The notes beneath the pieces were generated by a model, which did no database searches, had not been told where the DNA came from, and was given only the letters and a program-made list of their open reading frames with translations. Position numbers and translations under genes: made by a program. 64,000 nt of DNA from Onchidella celtica (lineage: Eukaryota; Mollusca; Gastropoda; Systellommatophora; Onchidiidae): the NCBI GenBank assembly GCA_963931925.1, contig OZ007567.1, forward strand, positions 84,935,677 through 84,999,676, given 5' to 3'. Shown here piece after piece: positions 11,638 through 59,479 of this stretch (its first letter is position 1; every line of letters starts with the position of its first letter).

Positions 11638-11659
11638 GAAGTTTCTTTCACAAGAAGAT

Positions 11660-12570
11660 TAGGCTTAGTATGATGAAAACATGTTGTTTGCTATCAATTC
11701 TTAACGAAAAAAAATGGGAGGGGGTGGGAGGATGCCTATGCAGAAATGGAATGCACAGATCCAAGTCGGTGCAGACCATGGTGCAGACACACAATGACTG
11801 CGCCCTGCTGCGCCTCAATTTATAAACTCTTTGCTGCACCTTTAGATAAACTATTTTTTTAAGAAGAGAGTTTTAATAAGGGAAAGAACCCCGGTAACGG
11901 TTGGGATTTTAGGAGGGAGCCAGTTGCCGCCCCTACAATTAATATTTTACTCCCTTCCTGCCCGCTTCTTCATCTTCCTCCGCAACATCCTTTCTTGGCC
12001 CCTGCCAATCTCACAGCAACCGAGGACCAGACAGAAGGAGTTAGCCGAAGAGAGACAAGACGAGATAAGAAACAATCAAGAATATAGGGCCGACAACCTT
12101 GGACTGTAGGCCCCCAAGAAACAATGATCTGTACCACTGCCACCAACATCATCATCATGACCACGACTTCACCAATATCGTCACCATCGTCTTATACCAT
12201 TTAACGTAACCAAATCAGTGATGTTTCCTTATGTAGTAAGCAAACAAAAAAACAAAAAAAAAGGATTCACCCCCCCCCCCCAAACCTCTCCAAACCTGCG
12301 CACCACCATTGCATGAACAAACCGACAACAACACAAAGGCACATCTCATATGATTATACAGAGACACAGACATTAACAAATATGGAATCACATAGCACAG
12401 ACACAGTGTCAAGACAATATCTCTTCGGACCAGATGCAATGAACCCACCTCCCTTTCTCTTCCTTCAGCTTTCAACGATGTTTCCCATTTTCCTCCTCTG
12501 TCACTCCCTGTATAGGAAACATACTTACTCTATCTCTCTCTCATACACCCACACTCTCTTTCTTTCTCCC
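11660..12570. other. Region upstream of GATD3, no gene seen
   Basis: Mixed unique sequence with a C10 run near 12270 and no exon with recognisable protein motifs. It may include distal promoter sequence of GATD3. Confidence 0.4.
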
Positions 12571-12572
12571 AA

Positions 12573-12694
<122 letters not shown>

Positions 12695-14014
12695 CATATA
12701 TATATTTCACAAGTAGTTCTGAATCAAATTTCGACCACACCAGTGAATGCTACATCTCACAGCATGCGACTCGCCCTAAGCTTCTAATAAAAACCAAAAT
12801 TAGATGGGGTTTTATATCTTGAAAAACAACAATAATTATGCTTTTTTATTCATAATCATCCATATGAACCAGAATAAAACAGTGCAGTACAAGAACTCTC
12901 GACACAAGTTTAACAACTACTTTATATAACCCGTGTCTTGACAACGATGGCCCAAGTCAAGGAGACCCAGACCTACACAGCCAGTCATAATATTTACAAT
13001 CATCATCACAAGAAAAGCAACAGCAACAGTGAAATAATTCATTATACAAAACACTATAATGCACATGGTATCAGACAACTGCAGCGTCATGGTATAACGC
13101 TGATTATCATATCGTAATTAATTTATCATTCTGCAGAGCTGAAAAGGAAGAGAAATATCAACATTCAATATCATTCTTGATACATTACGTGAAAAAATTG
13201 TGATTTACTAAGTAGGCCTACAGTGGACCATCATGATTAACGACACTGCTAATAACGAGACCTTGACGACAGCGAGAACATTTTAAATCCCTGTTTTTTT
13301 CTGTTGTATGAGCTATTTAATAAAAAATAATACTTGAATAACGGCAATCGATAATCAAAGCACCTGCTAGAGCGAGAGAATTACTTTTGAGTGCTTACGG
13401 CAAATGATGGGAGCGGCCGCAGAACAAAGTGTTGAGAGTCAGACAATGTATTGTTCTTTGTTTGTTACTACACGCCCAACACCCCCGCCTTGCGAGTTTC
13501 AAGAAAATAATGAGGTAATTAAAATAAAGCGCATTTAATTCTAGTATGCTTAAATCTATTTAAAATCGCCTGGTTTCAAGTTGTGCAAATGTTTCAATAA
13601 CAGTATTGAAATCTCAATTGACCGTATTGCTAGCTTACTGCCTTTCTTGGCTCATTGTACGTCTGACACGTTTTGATTAATTTTTGAGAAACTTCTTTCA
13701 GAACCGGCAGTTGAAATGGTGGTGGTTTTGAAATATTGCTCCCGCGGCAACCGCCCCTGCGACCCCGTTCATGCTTCGGCGCTGAGTACAAGACTGATGG
13801 AGACTAGTGACAAGGACTGACAATTTTTTTTTGTTTGAGCCCTAGTCGGGAGTTGCGATGACAGAGCGATGACCAACTGGTCGTAAAATCGCGCCATTTA
13901 ATGACGGGAACGAACTTGACCACTGAGCCTCTACTTGTCATACTGCCGTGCCCGAGCGCACTTTCTCTTCTGGAGTAGACCCAAGTACCGTATCGTAACT
14001 GGCGTTCTCTCGCA

Positions 14015-14030
14015 CATTGCATTATGGGTG
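14015..14030 (-). promoter_or_regulatory. ZNF143/Staf-like motif
   Basis: The minus strand reads CACCCATAATGCAATG, one mismatch from the Staf/ZNF143 consensus as I recall it. It lies in a slightly GC-richer stretch (13740-14040), but no adjacent gene is identified. It could be a chance match. Confidence 0.2.
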
Positions 14031-14884
14031 CGACCAGCATGCCATTGCATTGTTTCATAGCCTACTTATCGTTGAGAAAAGAAGAGAAATTGTACTTGAT
14101 CCTCTTATAGAGCCTATCTTATGTGGTAGGAAAAAACATTTTTCTCTTATGGAGAACAGAGCTCCATTACAAGCAATGGCCTATGGTCGTAAACGATAGG
14201 GCCATAGAGGGTCGAAGAACTTTAAGCAAATTTAATGAACGGACTGAAAACTCTCTCTTTCTCTCTCTTTGTGTCTCTCTTACCTACTCTTTCTCTCTCT
14301 TCATACTCTCGCCCCCTTCCCCCCTCCCTCAAGTTCCTTCCTTTCATAATATCATTCCGAAATTCGAAGACCCCCAACCGGCAACGAATGCACATAACAT
14401 AGTTTTAACACATCATAGATAACAGTAGCTTGTCATAGGGGTTTTTGATCTTGCCAAGAAATCATGACTGCTTCATTTTTGCCTTGTGATGATATTTTCT
14501 ATTCATGGCATGAATTATGATATGACCAATAGATGCTTCATAGTTTTTAATAATTGAGACGGCGCCTTGGGAGGTTTTATTGTATTAATAGCGGTTGTGA
14601 ATTTGCTCAAAAGAGAAAACAATGGCTATTCAATATAATTACATATATGTTTGTTCTGTGGTTATAGGAGCAATATAGAACAATGAGTAAATCATTATCG
14701 CCCAATGCCATCTGCAAAGTGATTTTTTTTTCTTAAAGTGATATAGCATATTAAATTTAGATCATACGCTTTGGTGGGTGAGGTGAACTCAAGATGACAA
14801 CCATGTCAGATCGATTTGCCGATCAGCAACAAATCAGCAATATTATTATAAGTATAAATATACTATTCTCATACATACAGCCCA

Positions 14885-15323
14885 TATAGGTAGAATGCGC
14901 ATGACGTCACAGAGTTTTTGTTTTGTACTTCCGCCAACAAGATGGCCGGTGGATCAGCTGATGAGTGTAACTTCGAGATATGTCTAAGTGGTTAAAATGC
15001 CTGCTGGTTGCATTGCAATCGACTGTTATGACAGGGGTAGAAAGGATGGATCCAAGCTGGTCAGATTCCCTACCGTTATACCATCCGTGTAAAAAAGGGA
15101 AAGGAAATGAAAGAATTGACCGAACATCTCCCATGTGCGTATATATACACACGTGTCATCGTTTACAGTGGTGAACTTTTTTAAAACTCGCCACCGATTG
15201 GTTCGCGTCGCCTTAAGTGCTCACGGTCCAAATCAGCTATCGAATCAAAATCAATGCTACCATCGCCATGGTGAAGCGTGGGTCCGGACAGACAAGATGG
15301 TGGATATGCGCATTCTACCTATA
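14885..15323 (+). mobile_element. THAP-fragment MITE, copy 1
   Basis: The element lies between two TATA tetranucleotides, a likely target-site duplication, with perfect inverted ends GGTAGAATGCGCAT. Just inside is a CRE (TGACGTCA), then AAGATGGCC, then an ATG at 14997. That ATG opens MPAGCIAIDCYDRGRKDG and later VRFP, resembling the start of a THAP zinc-finger domain (C-x4-C, then FP). The frame stops soon after. Related copies are at 23680 and 38946. It is non-autonomous. Confidence 0.75.
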
Positions 15324-15565
15324 ACTCAGACAGTGAAATCATTCTTGTAGTGAATATTGATGTTTTCCTGCCTCACCACGGATTCAAACGTACAGTGAAT
15401 AAGACAGCATGAACAGTTGGAACAACAGATGAATGCAGTTAGACAAAAACAGTTCTGAGGCCGTGGTAGTGGAAGATTGTTGAGCGCCTGCTCCAGACAA
15501 CGCCTGAGCGTAGAGAAATTTCTCGATTTTTTTTTTGTTCTTGTTTTTTGTTTTTTGGTTCAAGA

Positions 15566-15756
15566 CTGAAGATGTGTTTTCATGTGTACGGAAACAGAAA
15601 CGTAAAAAATCATCAAGTAGTAAAAAGAAAGTGTGTTTCCATTCGCAAGGAAAGACACGTTTCCGTACATATGAAAACATTCTGTCTGTTCCACTACTTG
15701 AAAGGCTTTTGACGTTGCCGTTACCGTTTCCGTCTCCCTGCATGAAAACCCAGCTT
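15566..15756. mobile_element. Palindromic MITE (TTTTCATGTGTACGGAAAC family), copy 1
   Basis: The left end reads TGTGTTTTCATGTGTACGG. The right end carries CGTACATATGAAAACA and a terminal CATGAAAACCCAGCTT. The interior has inverted CATCAAGTAGT/ACTACTTGA blocks. Copies are at 47491-47691 and 50687-51000. Confidence 0.65.
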
Positions 15757-15839
15757 AAGTTGGTGCTGATAGCATATTGTTCGTTATCACTACAGCTACA
15801 GATTCAGTTTATATCAAACATTTGTGTCTCCAGCAGACA

Positions 15840-16575
15840 AAATGGGACGTAAGAAGGAATTTAAGGGAATGAGCTGTTATGGTGTTAACATTAACAAATT
15901 TATTCAATGTTCTTACTTGGATTCTAAAGAGCGACGGACCAAATGAGACGTAAGAAGGAAGTTAGCAGAATGAGCCGTTATGGTGTTAACCAGCGTTGTC
16001 GGTCTTGGAATTTTTTCCAAGATCTTGGGAGTTTTGCGGGTAACCTTGGGATCTTGACATTTTTAGGAGATCTTGGGATTTTTCGGACAACTGTGTTTTT
16101 ACTGTTATTTCTTTGTTAAAAAAAAAGGTAAGTCACAAAATCGCACTTTCACTCACATTTACCATTATTTGCAACTTATGAAAAATGAATAAAGCCAAAT
16201 GGGCTAAAGGGCAGTTTGAGATTCCCATTCCCTCATCCTGTATGAGAGGATCTTCTGCGTGATCTGAGAGCTAATCATTGTTTAAATTCAGTGTATAACG
16301 AAATTGTACATTTCAAATGTGTTCGGAGGGGGAGGGGGGGGGGGGATTTAAATTTTTTTATTTTTTTTTACCTATCTTGCGGTTTTTTCGTAAAGTATTC
16401 TTGGGATTTTTGGACACTGTCACCAGCAGCTCTGGTGTTGTCATTTATTCAGTATTTTTACTTGGATTCTAAAGAGCGACGGGTCGAATTAGATATAAGA
16501 AGGAATTTAGCAAAAAGGGGCTGTTGTAGTGTTAACATTTTCAAATATTCAATATCTTTACTTGGATTCTAATTT
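15840..16575 (+). repeat. Tandem/dispersed repeat, about 110-bp unit
   Basis: The block CTTACTTGGATTCTAAAGAG followed by CGACGG and a GACGTAAGAAGGAA segment is present at 15840-16000 and again at 16440-16575. Between the copies is a diverged set of TCTTGGGATTTTT motifs. Confidence 0.55.
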
Positions 16576-16599
16576 TTAAAAATGACAAAACTTAAAAAA

Positions 16600-17460
16600 A
16601 AATAAAAAATGACGAAGTTATGGAGAAATGATCTCACTTTCTTCGTCGTCGATGCTAAGAATAAATTTATGGAAGCGCTGGATACCCCTTTTCATCTTCC
16701 TTTCAATATTGTAGAATGACAACACGCAGAACATCTGAAAATTACAGGGCAAAGCTGGCTGTAAAGTCTTTGAGAATATAGGCATGGCTATTCATTACAG
16801 TTTTCATTTTCAAGGTGTATTTTGAAATTCTTACGTCAATAACACCACCACTTACAGAATCATGACATATTATATGACACGCAGTTTGTCGTAAATATGG
16901 CTACTGGCACACTGAGTCAAGTCTGTTTTGTCTCGTTTTTAAAACTTTTTTTTTTTCTTGTGAGAAATGTGGACTATGGATTTCAAATGGACCTGGCACA
17001 CTGGCGGGACTCAAATAATATCTCATTACCGTAAACAGGGGGTTATTTTGAACAGATTTCACCAACTCAGCTCATTTGCTAGAGCACTGCACTTTCACCC
17101 ACTTTTCACACGTTTAAGCACCAAGGGATCTCACTTTGAATAAAAATTGAAAAGGATTTTGATGAATTTGTTACAGTTATACTTCTTTTATTGTCATGTC
17201 AAGAAGCCCAGTAGAAGGGGCTGCTTTGAACGCCCACCAAAATTATGTTTCCCTGAATTATTCTGGGGGTCATAGCGGTTTATGGGTCAAGAAACTTGCC
17301 TGGCTTCATTATGAACCCTATTTTGAAGTCCATGATACCGGTACTTCGGAAGCGTCAAAACTCTCTTGAGTCAGCTGGTGGAAAGAGAGACCTCGCACAC
17401 CAAGTCAAAACAGACGCAAACCGATTTGAGTCAGTGCGCCAGTAGCCCTGGATTTATTTA
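16600..17460. other. Gene-free interval downstream of the GPCR gene
   Basis: Nothing recognisable apart from homopolymer runs. It may hold the GPCR 3'UTR and polyadenylation site on the minus strand, but I cannot place them. Confidence 0.35.
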
Positions 17461-17467
17461 GATCTGT

Positions 17468-17802
17468 CAGAGAGTATGTATTTATAGAGAGATCTCACTT
17501 TCGCCAAATCGCTAAACTAGGTCGCTGCGGTAAACAAGACATTGAAGAATTGAAAGAGACCTTCTTCGCCAAAGATAGTGTGCATTCTTTCTGTTTACTG
17601 TGGATTGTTCACATTTTTTGGGCTGATTGAAACTATTAAAACCGGTTGAAAGCTCTCACGCCCGTGGAAATGCACAAACGGATATTGTTTACCTCAGCGA
17701 CCTACTTTCCGCTCCATGTTAACAGTGGTTTCGCAGAGCCCCCCGTGTCTCGCAGTGCAAATCGACCAACAGCGAAACCTCTCTCTACATACATACTCTC
17801 TG
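17468..17802 (+). mobile_element. TIR element (CAGAGAGTATGTAT family), copy A
   Basis: The inverted ends are CAGAGAGTATGTAT and ATACATACTCTCTG. The interior shares GGTCGCTGCGGTAAACAA, CAAAGATAGTGTGCAT and TTTCGC-rich blocks with an inverted copy at 28926-29249. There is no transposase. Confidence 0.7.
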
Positions 17803-18705
17803 GATCTAGCATCATCACAATTTGGCATCAAGTTTTATTTTGTCAGTTACAAAGCGTCATAAACCACGTCATGGACCAGACTGACATTGTTTCGGTTGCC
17901 CGTATTAGTAGCAACTTGTATTTCTTTGTCATATCATCACCATTACCTAAGACTATGGTAACTAAAAAAATTCCAAAAGATAGAATTATATGTTAAACCA
18001 CATTCAAAGCCGCGTCGAACGATCTTGGTTCTAGACTCGTAAGCTGTAAAATAATCGAATAGCGAAATTCCAAAAAGTCATCGTCACTAGTCCTGTTGTG
18101 CTAAAATGAAACAGTTTTTTGGCTCTCCTGAAAAGTAGTCAAAACCAGTTACTACTGTTTTAGGGAACAGTGACGACATTTCTGTTGACAATTTCAGCAT
18201 TATCAACTGTTAATTAAAAGATATGCCAATGAAAAGTACATGGCTCAAGCGTAAGATCAGAATCTCAGATTTGTATGGTTGGTTCACAAAGTTTCTTATA
18301 ACTTCACTGCCTTCAGGACTGACCAGGTAATGCCAAGGATAGAAGCTCTGACCCCTTCCCAACAGTTTTCAATAAACCTGGGAGACCAGCATTTTTTCTC
18401 AATTGTTTTGAGAATAGCGATTACCCAGTGTCATTAATCAGTATAGTAGTCTGGTATCCCTTAGGTAACGGTTATAACATCATAAGGCATGGTCTGTGAT
18501 GTGCTTTCCCGGAGCACACTTGGTAAATCCAGATCATACATCTGGTTTGAAGTAAGTTCGTGGCAGTATGCTGGTACGCCATTCATTCTCTGTAAGCTGA
18601 AAAGTAAAGGATCAGCCGCTGAATGCTATACATGGCAGAAAAACATTGTTAAGAAAGACCGTTCGGCCCCTCTTGTGTATGATTCCTCAAGTCCAGCCGT
18701 ACATT

Positions 18706-54549
<35,844 letters not shown>

Positions 54550-54784
54550 CTGGAAATAAAAAGAACAGACATTGAATGATACAGTATTATCCCGAAAGCC
54601 AGAGAGTCTTTACCCAGTCAAGTCATTCTTGGTTCCAGCGATCACACGCCAGACTAGGAAGTATCGTTCAGGCTGTCTATGACCAGATAATATTTGAATA
54701 TACCATGTGTGAAAATAGACGTGACGCGATAAAAGACAGAAATAAGATGGGAAAAGTGGGAACACAGACAATGTCAAGAATGGG

Positions 54785-54899
54785 TGTTGCTATGGGAACG
54801 TGGTTTAATTACAAAGCCAAATAGACAAAAAAACTGAGTTGAGCTCACGGTTCAGCTATAGCTTTCTATGTAAAATACTACGCTCTCCTAACAACAGCT
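54785..54899. mobile_element. GCTGTTGTTAGGGG-family element
   Basis: 115 bp from TGTTGCTATGGGAACGTGGT to CGCTCTCCTAACAACAGC, with the family interior TTGAGCTCACGGTTCAGCTA. Confidence 0.65.
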
Positions 54900-55429
54900 G
54901 AGAATACTGTTTGAGGTAATCTGGGGGCTGGCAGAGAATAACTTGAGAACCTTCAAAACAGAGGAAGTGATTGAAATATTTCATCCTCTCAACATGCAAA
55001 ACGATTCAGTGGCTTTGCTCAGAGGAAAAGAATAGACCGCGCATTTTTCTCTCACTGGATTTAGACAATGAAATGCATGTAACATCAGATTTACTCCCAG
55101 GAAGATCTACATAACAAAGGTTTACCGAACTTGACAGTGGAGACGAAAAGCAGAACAACAGAACAATTGAACGTGTACTGTAAATATTCTCAAGATCAAC
55201 TTCGCCGACAACGCAATAAGTACAGCTTTAACTTGTAATTTAATTGCCAGACAAAAGCATGGCAGGAAGGACAAAGAACATTGCCAAAGCATGAAGAACT
55301 TGAATTTTTTATCTGAATTTCTCTTTTTGTTTTTTTGTTACTGAAATTCTTGGCCACCCACAGAACAAACAATTTTCAAAGAATAAGGCAAACGAACAAT
55401 TCAGACAGGGGCTGTAGATGTAGTGATGA

Positions 55430-55602
55430 TACCACGAATAGTCATAATAATGGTGATGGTGGTGGTGGTATTGGTGATGATGATGGTAATGATGATGGTG
55501 AAAGTGATAATGATGATTATGATTATGATGTTGATGATGGTGATGTTGATGATGGTGATGATTATGATGATGATGATGATGATGGTGACGGTGATGCTGA
55601 TG
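55430..55602 (+). repeat. (GAT)n trinucleotide-rich tract
   Basis: GATGAT, GGTGAT and TATGAT repeats. The Asp-rich and Met-rich frames are artefacts. Confidence 0.95.
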
Positions 55603-55649
55603 TTACATAACGGGCAACAATGGCAATACAGTTAAAAAATTAATCACAG

Positions 55650-58380
55650 CAATGATGGGGGCGGTGGAAGTGCGGTGTCCTTATAGAAGGGGCGGTGGCA
55701 AAAGTTGGTGGAGTTAACGCAGGAGTCAGTGACATTCCTAGCTGAGGTGGAAATGCACTTGAGCAGTAAAAAATAACATTAGAAGCAGAATGAGTGGGAG
55801 TGAAAGCATTAACATCAATAATGGAAGACGTGACTGAGAATAAAGTGGAAAAGGTGGTGGGCGGTGCCGACTATGGAAAAGCAGAAAAAAAGGAAGATGT
55901 GGAGAAAGAAGACAAATTAATTACTGAACATGAGAGGAAGTTTTACAACGTGTCTATCCAAAACGCAAACCCATGAGATCGGCAGTGAAAAGTTAATACC
56001 AGGATCTGTGCTGGATTAATAATTATTAAGCAAAATAAGCACGTGCTTAAGGCGTCTAGGGAAAGGGGTGGGGGGGGGGGGTGGCATCACAGAAATGTTT
56101 CATTGCCGGATTTACTATGGACCACATGGTGCAAAAATGCAAATGGTGCAGTGAACCAGGGTCCACAATTAATGAAAACATTACAGTATTTGCTCGCTTT
56201 TTTAAAGTTCTAAATGCATAAAAAATTGTCCTGCGCCCTTTTTCTTTATATTTTGAATTACATTGGGTATATGGGGGCACCATATAATTTTAGGTGCTTG
56301 GGGCCTCTAAAGGTCTTAATCCGGTCCAGGTTAGGACAACTGTCGACAGGACTGAATAATTTAGAGCTAAATCTTGATGAGTTCTTCGTAAATTGTCTGT
56401 TCCTTCTCGATTTGACTTGAGCTCCTCGCAGATAAAAATGGCATAGAAGCGCACTGAACGAACTCGGACTCTTACGTGGTGCCATCTTAACATCATTACG
56501 GCTCCCTGGGCAAAGCAATAGGCTGCGACCCGCTCCGTTTCAAAAACCAATGTACATTTGCCTACATGGGGCCCCCTAAAACCCTGGGGCCCGTGGGCAA
56601 CTGCCCAGTGATTTCATGCGTTAAGACGGCTCTGCAGTTACGATAATTATATTAACTGAAATATCTCGTCCAAAATTCACACAATCCTAAAAAATTCTCC
56701 ATGTTAATGACGGAGTAAGCAGAACATACAAAACAACAATAACAACAAAACAAGTGAGAAACGTCATAGCTTCAGCTTTAAATTCAAGCAGAAGAGAGCA
56801 AAGGTCACACTCTTAATGTGAAGACAATATGAAATTCTACTTATATTTTTGCTTGCTTGTAACATGATAGAAAACTATCTCCATGTACAGAAACAGCTTT
56901 GAAATTGTAGGAATAAAATTTTTCCTACAGATCTAAATGCAGATTCTCCAAACGGTGTCGATCGAACAGATGATTGGCCAAGACAGGATCATCCTCAAGT
57001 CCCTTTCATAAACTCACATTAGAAATACATGTGAGATTCAAAATAGTTTTCATCAATTTATTGTCAATAATCACACGGTTTTTATTGAACAGATTAGTAT
57101 TAAAAGAAAATAAATATTCAGATGACCTTCTGAGACGAGTACTTTGCAGTGCATTCTTGCTATCCACGATATTCCGAACTTCTTACTTTGTGTTCGATTA
57201 GTCACCACCTCCGCACACAGGGAGGTTTAATGAGAACGCCAACGGGCACAATGAACAGCTATCAAGGAAGTAAACGAACCGAACCTCCGCTCCGATTTTT
57301 GGACAGGACGGGCGATGTCGCAGTGAGGATCTCTGCTACAAACCATTAGCAGGCTATAGAAGAACAGTGAACACAACTCAGTATTAATTTTTCAAGATTA
57401 CTGTAACTCCTAAAAGTTCTCGTCCAGACAGATCGTCAGATGATAATTTGTGCACCGAAAACTGGGTATATTGAAGTAAATTGTTAAAACTAAAACACAT
57501 AATGGTAATGTGTTGCTGTCCTCTCATCATTAGCTGTGAGTGCCTGGAAAAAAAAAAAGCTCAAAATTCGGTTGACCCTACCATGAAATAAATTAAAAAC
57601 CAAGACTCTTCACACCTAGGCCAAGCCGTCCAAACACAGGGCCACTGACAATGAAATTAAACAACACCATCGCCTGCGCATAAACAATCGATCAAATTCT
57701 TGGGGAACATTAGAAAAGTCAGTATAATCATCGAATATCCCGCCCGAGCACAAGTTGGCCTTTGAATCACAAAAAAAAATAAAAATCTGGCAATATGTGG
57801 AGGTTTTCTGAAAACGTACACGCAAAGCTGAGATTGTTTTCTTTTAGTCAAATCCGTGATATCTGTAAGTAAAAAAGACTTAAATTGCAAAACAAAAATC
57901 TCTGAAAATGTAAACTACAAGGGAAACTTGATATTTTCGTAGTTTTCTTGTTGTGCCCACCTGTGTGGATGGAGGGGGGGGGGGAGATGGGGGCGAAGTA
58001 GCAAATGGCACTTGGCATGCGCGTACTTCAACCCAATTTCAATGTTTCTTCTTTGCCGTAAACAGAGCAGGCTGAGAGCTTGTCCTATCTGCCTGCTTTT
58101 TCTACCCCCGACCCCTAGACGCTTCAAGACCTTTGCAGTCATGGCCACCATTCTCTCATCTCTCAGACGGGCTGGATGAATCATCCTTACTAAGGTCTCC
58201 CGGTTGGAAGAATCGGAGAAACGTCCAAAAAATGCTGGAGTTTCTGAATGGATGGGTTGACAGTAGGCTGAAAAAGATGGTGGAGATAACCGTAGTATAA
58301 GCCATACAAATCCGCCCGGAGTGACAGCATTTATCTGAATTTGGTGTCTCTGCCGTACGGCTAATCCCTGGAAACCCTTT
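55650..58380. other. No supported exon
   Basis: The interval contains a G-run at 56069-56079 and a possible decayed DNA-transposon end at 56560-56640 (GGCCCCC..GGGGCCCGTGGGCAACTGCC). It lies upstream of the first confirmed GPCR exon and may be its first intron. Confidence 0.35.
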
Positions 58381-58382
58381 AC

Positions 58383-58490
58383 ATCATCTTCAGTCAGAAA
58401 CCTGGCTTCTTTAGAAATGTTCCCTCCTTCACAAACTACGAGATGAGGGCGAAAGACAACCAGTGTGACTGCAGAACATGTTTCAAACAT
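58383..58490 (-). CDS. Candidate GPCR first coding exon (signal peptide)
   Basis: The ATG at 58488-58490 opens MFETCSAVTLVVFRPHLVVC, then GGNISKEARFLTEDD, before GAT|GTAAAG. The phase (0) fits the first confirmed exon, giving EDD-RLVIISEAEQ. The start is hydrophobic but has an Arg in the middle, so the signal peptide is weak. A different upstream exon, even outside the window, is equally possible. Confidence 0.3.
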
Positions 58491-58647
58491 AAAGTGTTAT
58501 AAATTTATGGTGAAGCAAGCGCATGTGCACACGCGCGCCCACGCACGCACACACACACAGTCATACACATATAGACACAGAGTAGGAGAGAGAGAGACTA
58601 GACTAAGAAAAAAGAGAGAAGGAAAAAGAGACACTGGGAGAGAAAGA

Positions 58648-58676
58648 AAGAAAGAGACGAAAGGGGTAGAGAGAGG

Positions 58677-58723
<47 letters not shown>

Positions 58724-58724
58724 G
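58648..58724 (+). repeat. (GA)n microsatellite
   Basis: GA repeats with AAAG interruptions in a purine-rich tract from about 58580. (CA)n lies just before, at 58540-58560. Confidence 0.95.
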
Positions 58725-59130
58725 GAGCCCAACAAACGATTTGCCTCATTCATTACCAGCTTTGTTTGCTGAGAACATCAATAATCAAGTTGAACCCAAC
58801 TTAGGCAGGCTTTTCTGGTTATATTGAATAGTTCTGAATAGAAAGGCCAATTTTCTATACGCCCAGAATGTGTACGTGGAGCTGATACCACGAACACAGA
58901 TCAAGTGAACTGATGCTCCTTCTTCTTTGATAGAGGAAATAATGCTCTTCCGTCAATGAATTTGCGAATTCACGAAGTTAACTCCTGATAACACATAGAA
59001 GTGGGCATCTCTAACATCACTTATATAAATGTGCAGAATTGGCAATTTTGTCAAAATTTAGTAATGCTGTAGAGTGGAGAGTTTCACGCAAAGGAGAGAA
59101 ACAAAATCTGACAACAGAACTTCTGACAAC

Positions 59131-59477
59131 TTTACCAAACTTGGAAAGAAAAACGCTTTTCTCTAAAAACATTTGACATCTCAAGCAAACTTGGAAGGAA
59201 AAACGTTTCTCTCTAAAAACATTTGACAACTTCTCCAAACTTAGCAAGAAAAACGCTTTTCTCTAAAAAAAACAACAAAAAAACATCTGACATACCTGGA
59301 AGGAAAAACGTTTCTCTCTAAAAACATCAGACAACTTTACCAAACTTAGAATGAAAAACCCCCTCCTATAAAAGCATTCGACAACTTTATCAAAATTAGA
59401 AAGAAAAAAAATGTTCTTCTCTAAAAACATCTGACAAGTTTACCAAACGTGGAAAGAAAAACGCGTTTCTCTAAAAT
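59131..59477 (-). repeat. About 50-bp minisatellite, seven copies
   Basis: Units contain GAAAAACGCTTTTCTCTAAA followed by AACATTTGACAACTT, with variable spacing of 47-59 bp. Confidence 0.9.
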
Positions 59478-59479
59478 TG

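Noticed and set aside
55335-55635. Asp-rich and Met-rich frames
   Set aside because: Artefacts of the GAT trinucleotide repeat.
56560-56640. GGCCCCC..GGGGCCCGTGGGCAACTGCC block as a hAT transposon end
   Set aside because: It resembles such ends but no inverted partner or duplication could be found.
57915-58382. The rest of the 191-residue minus-strand frame
   Set aside because: Only the first 36 codons end at a donor with the right phase. The remainder has no motif and runs through a G-run-containing low-quality stretch.
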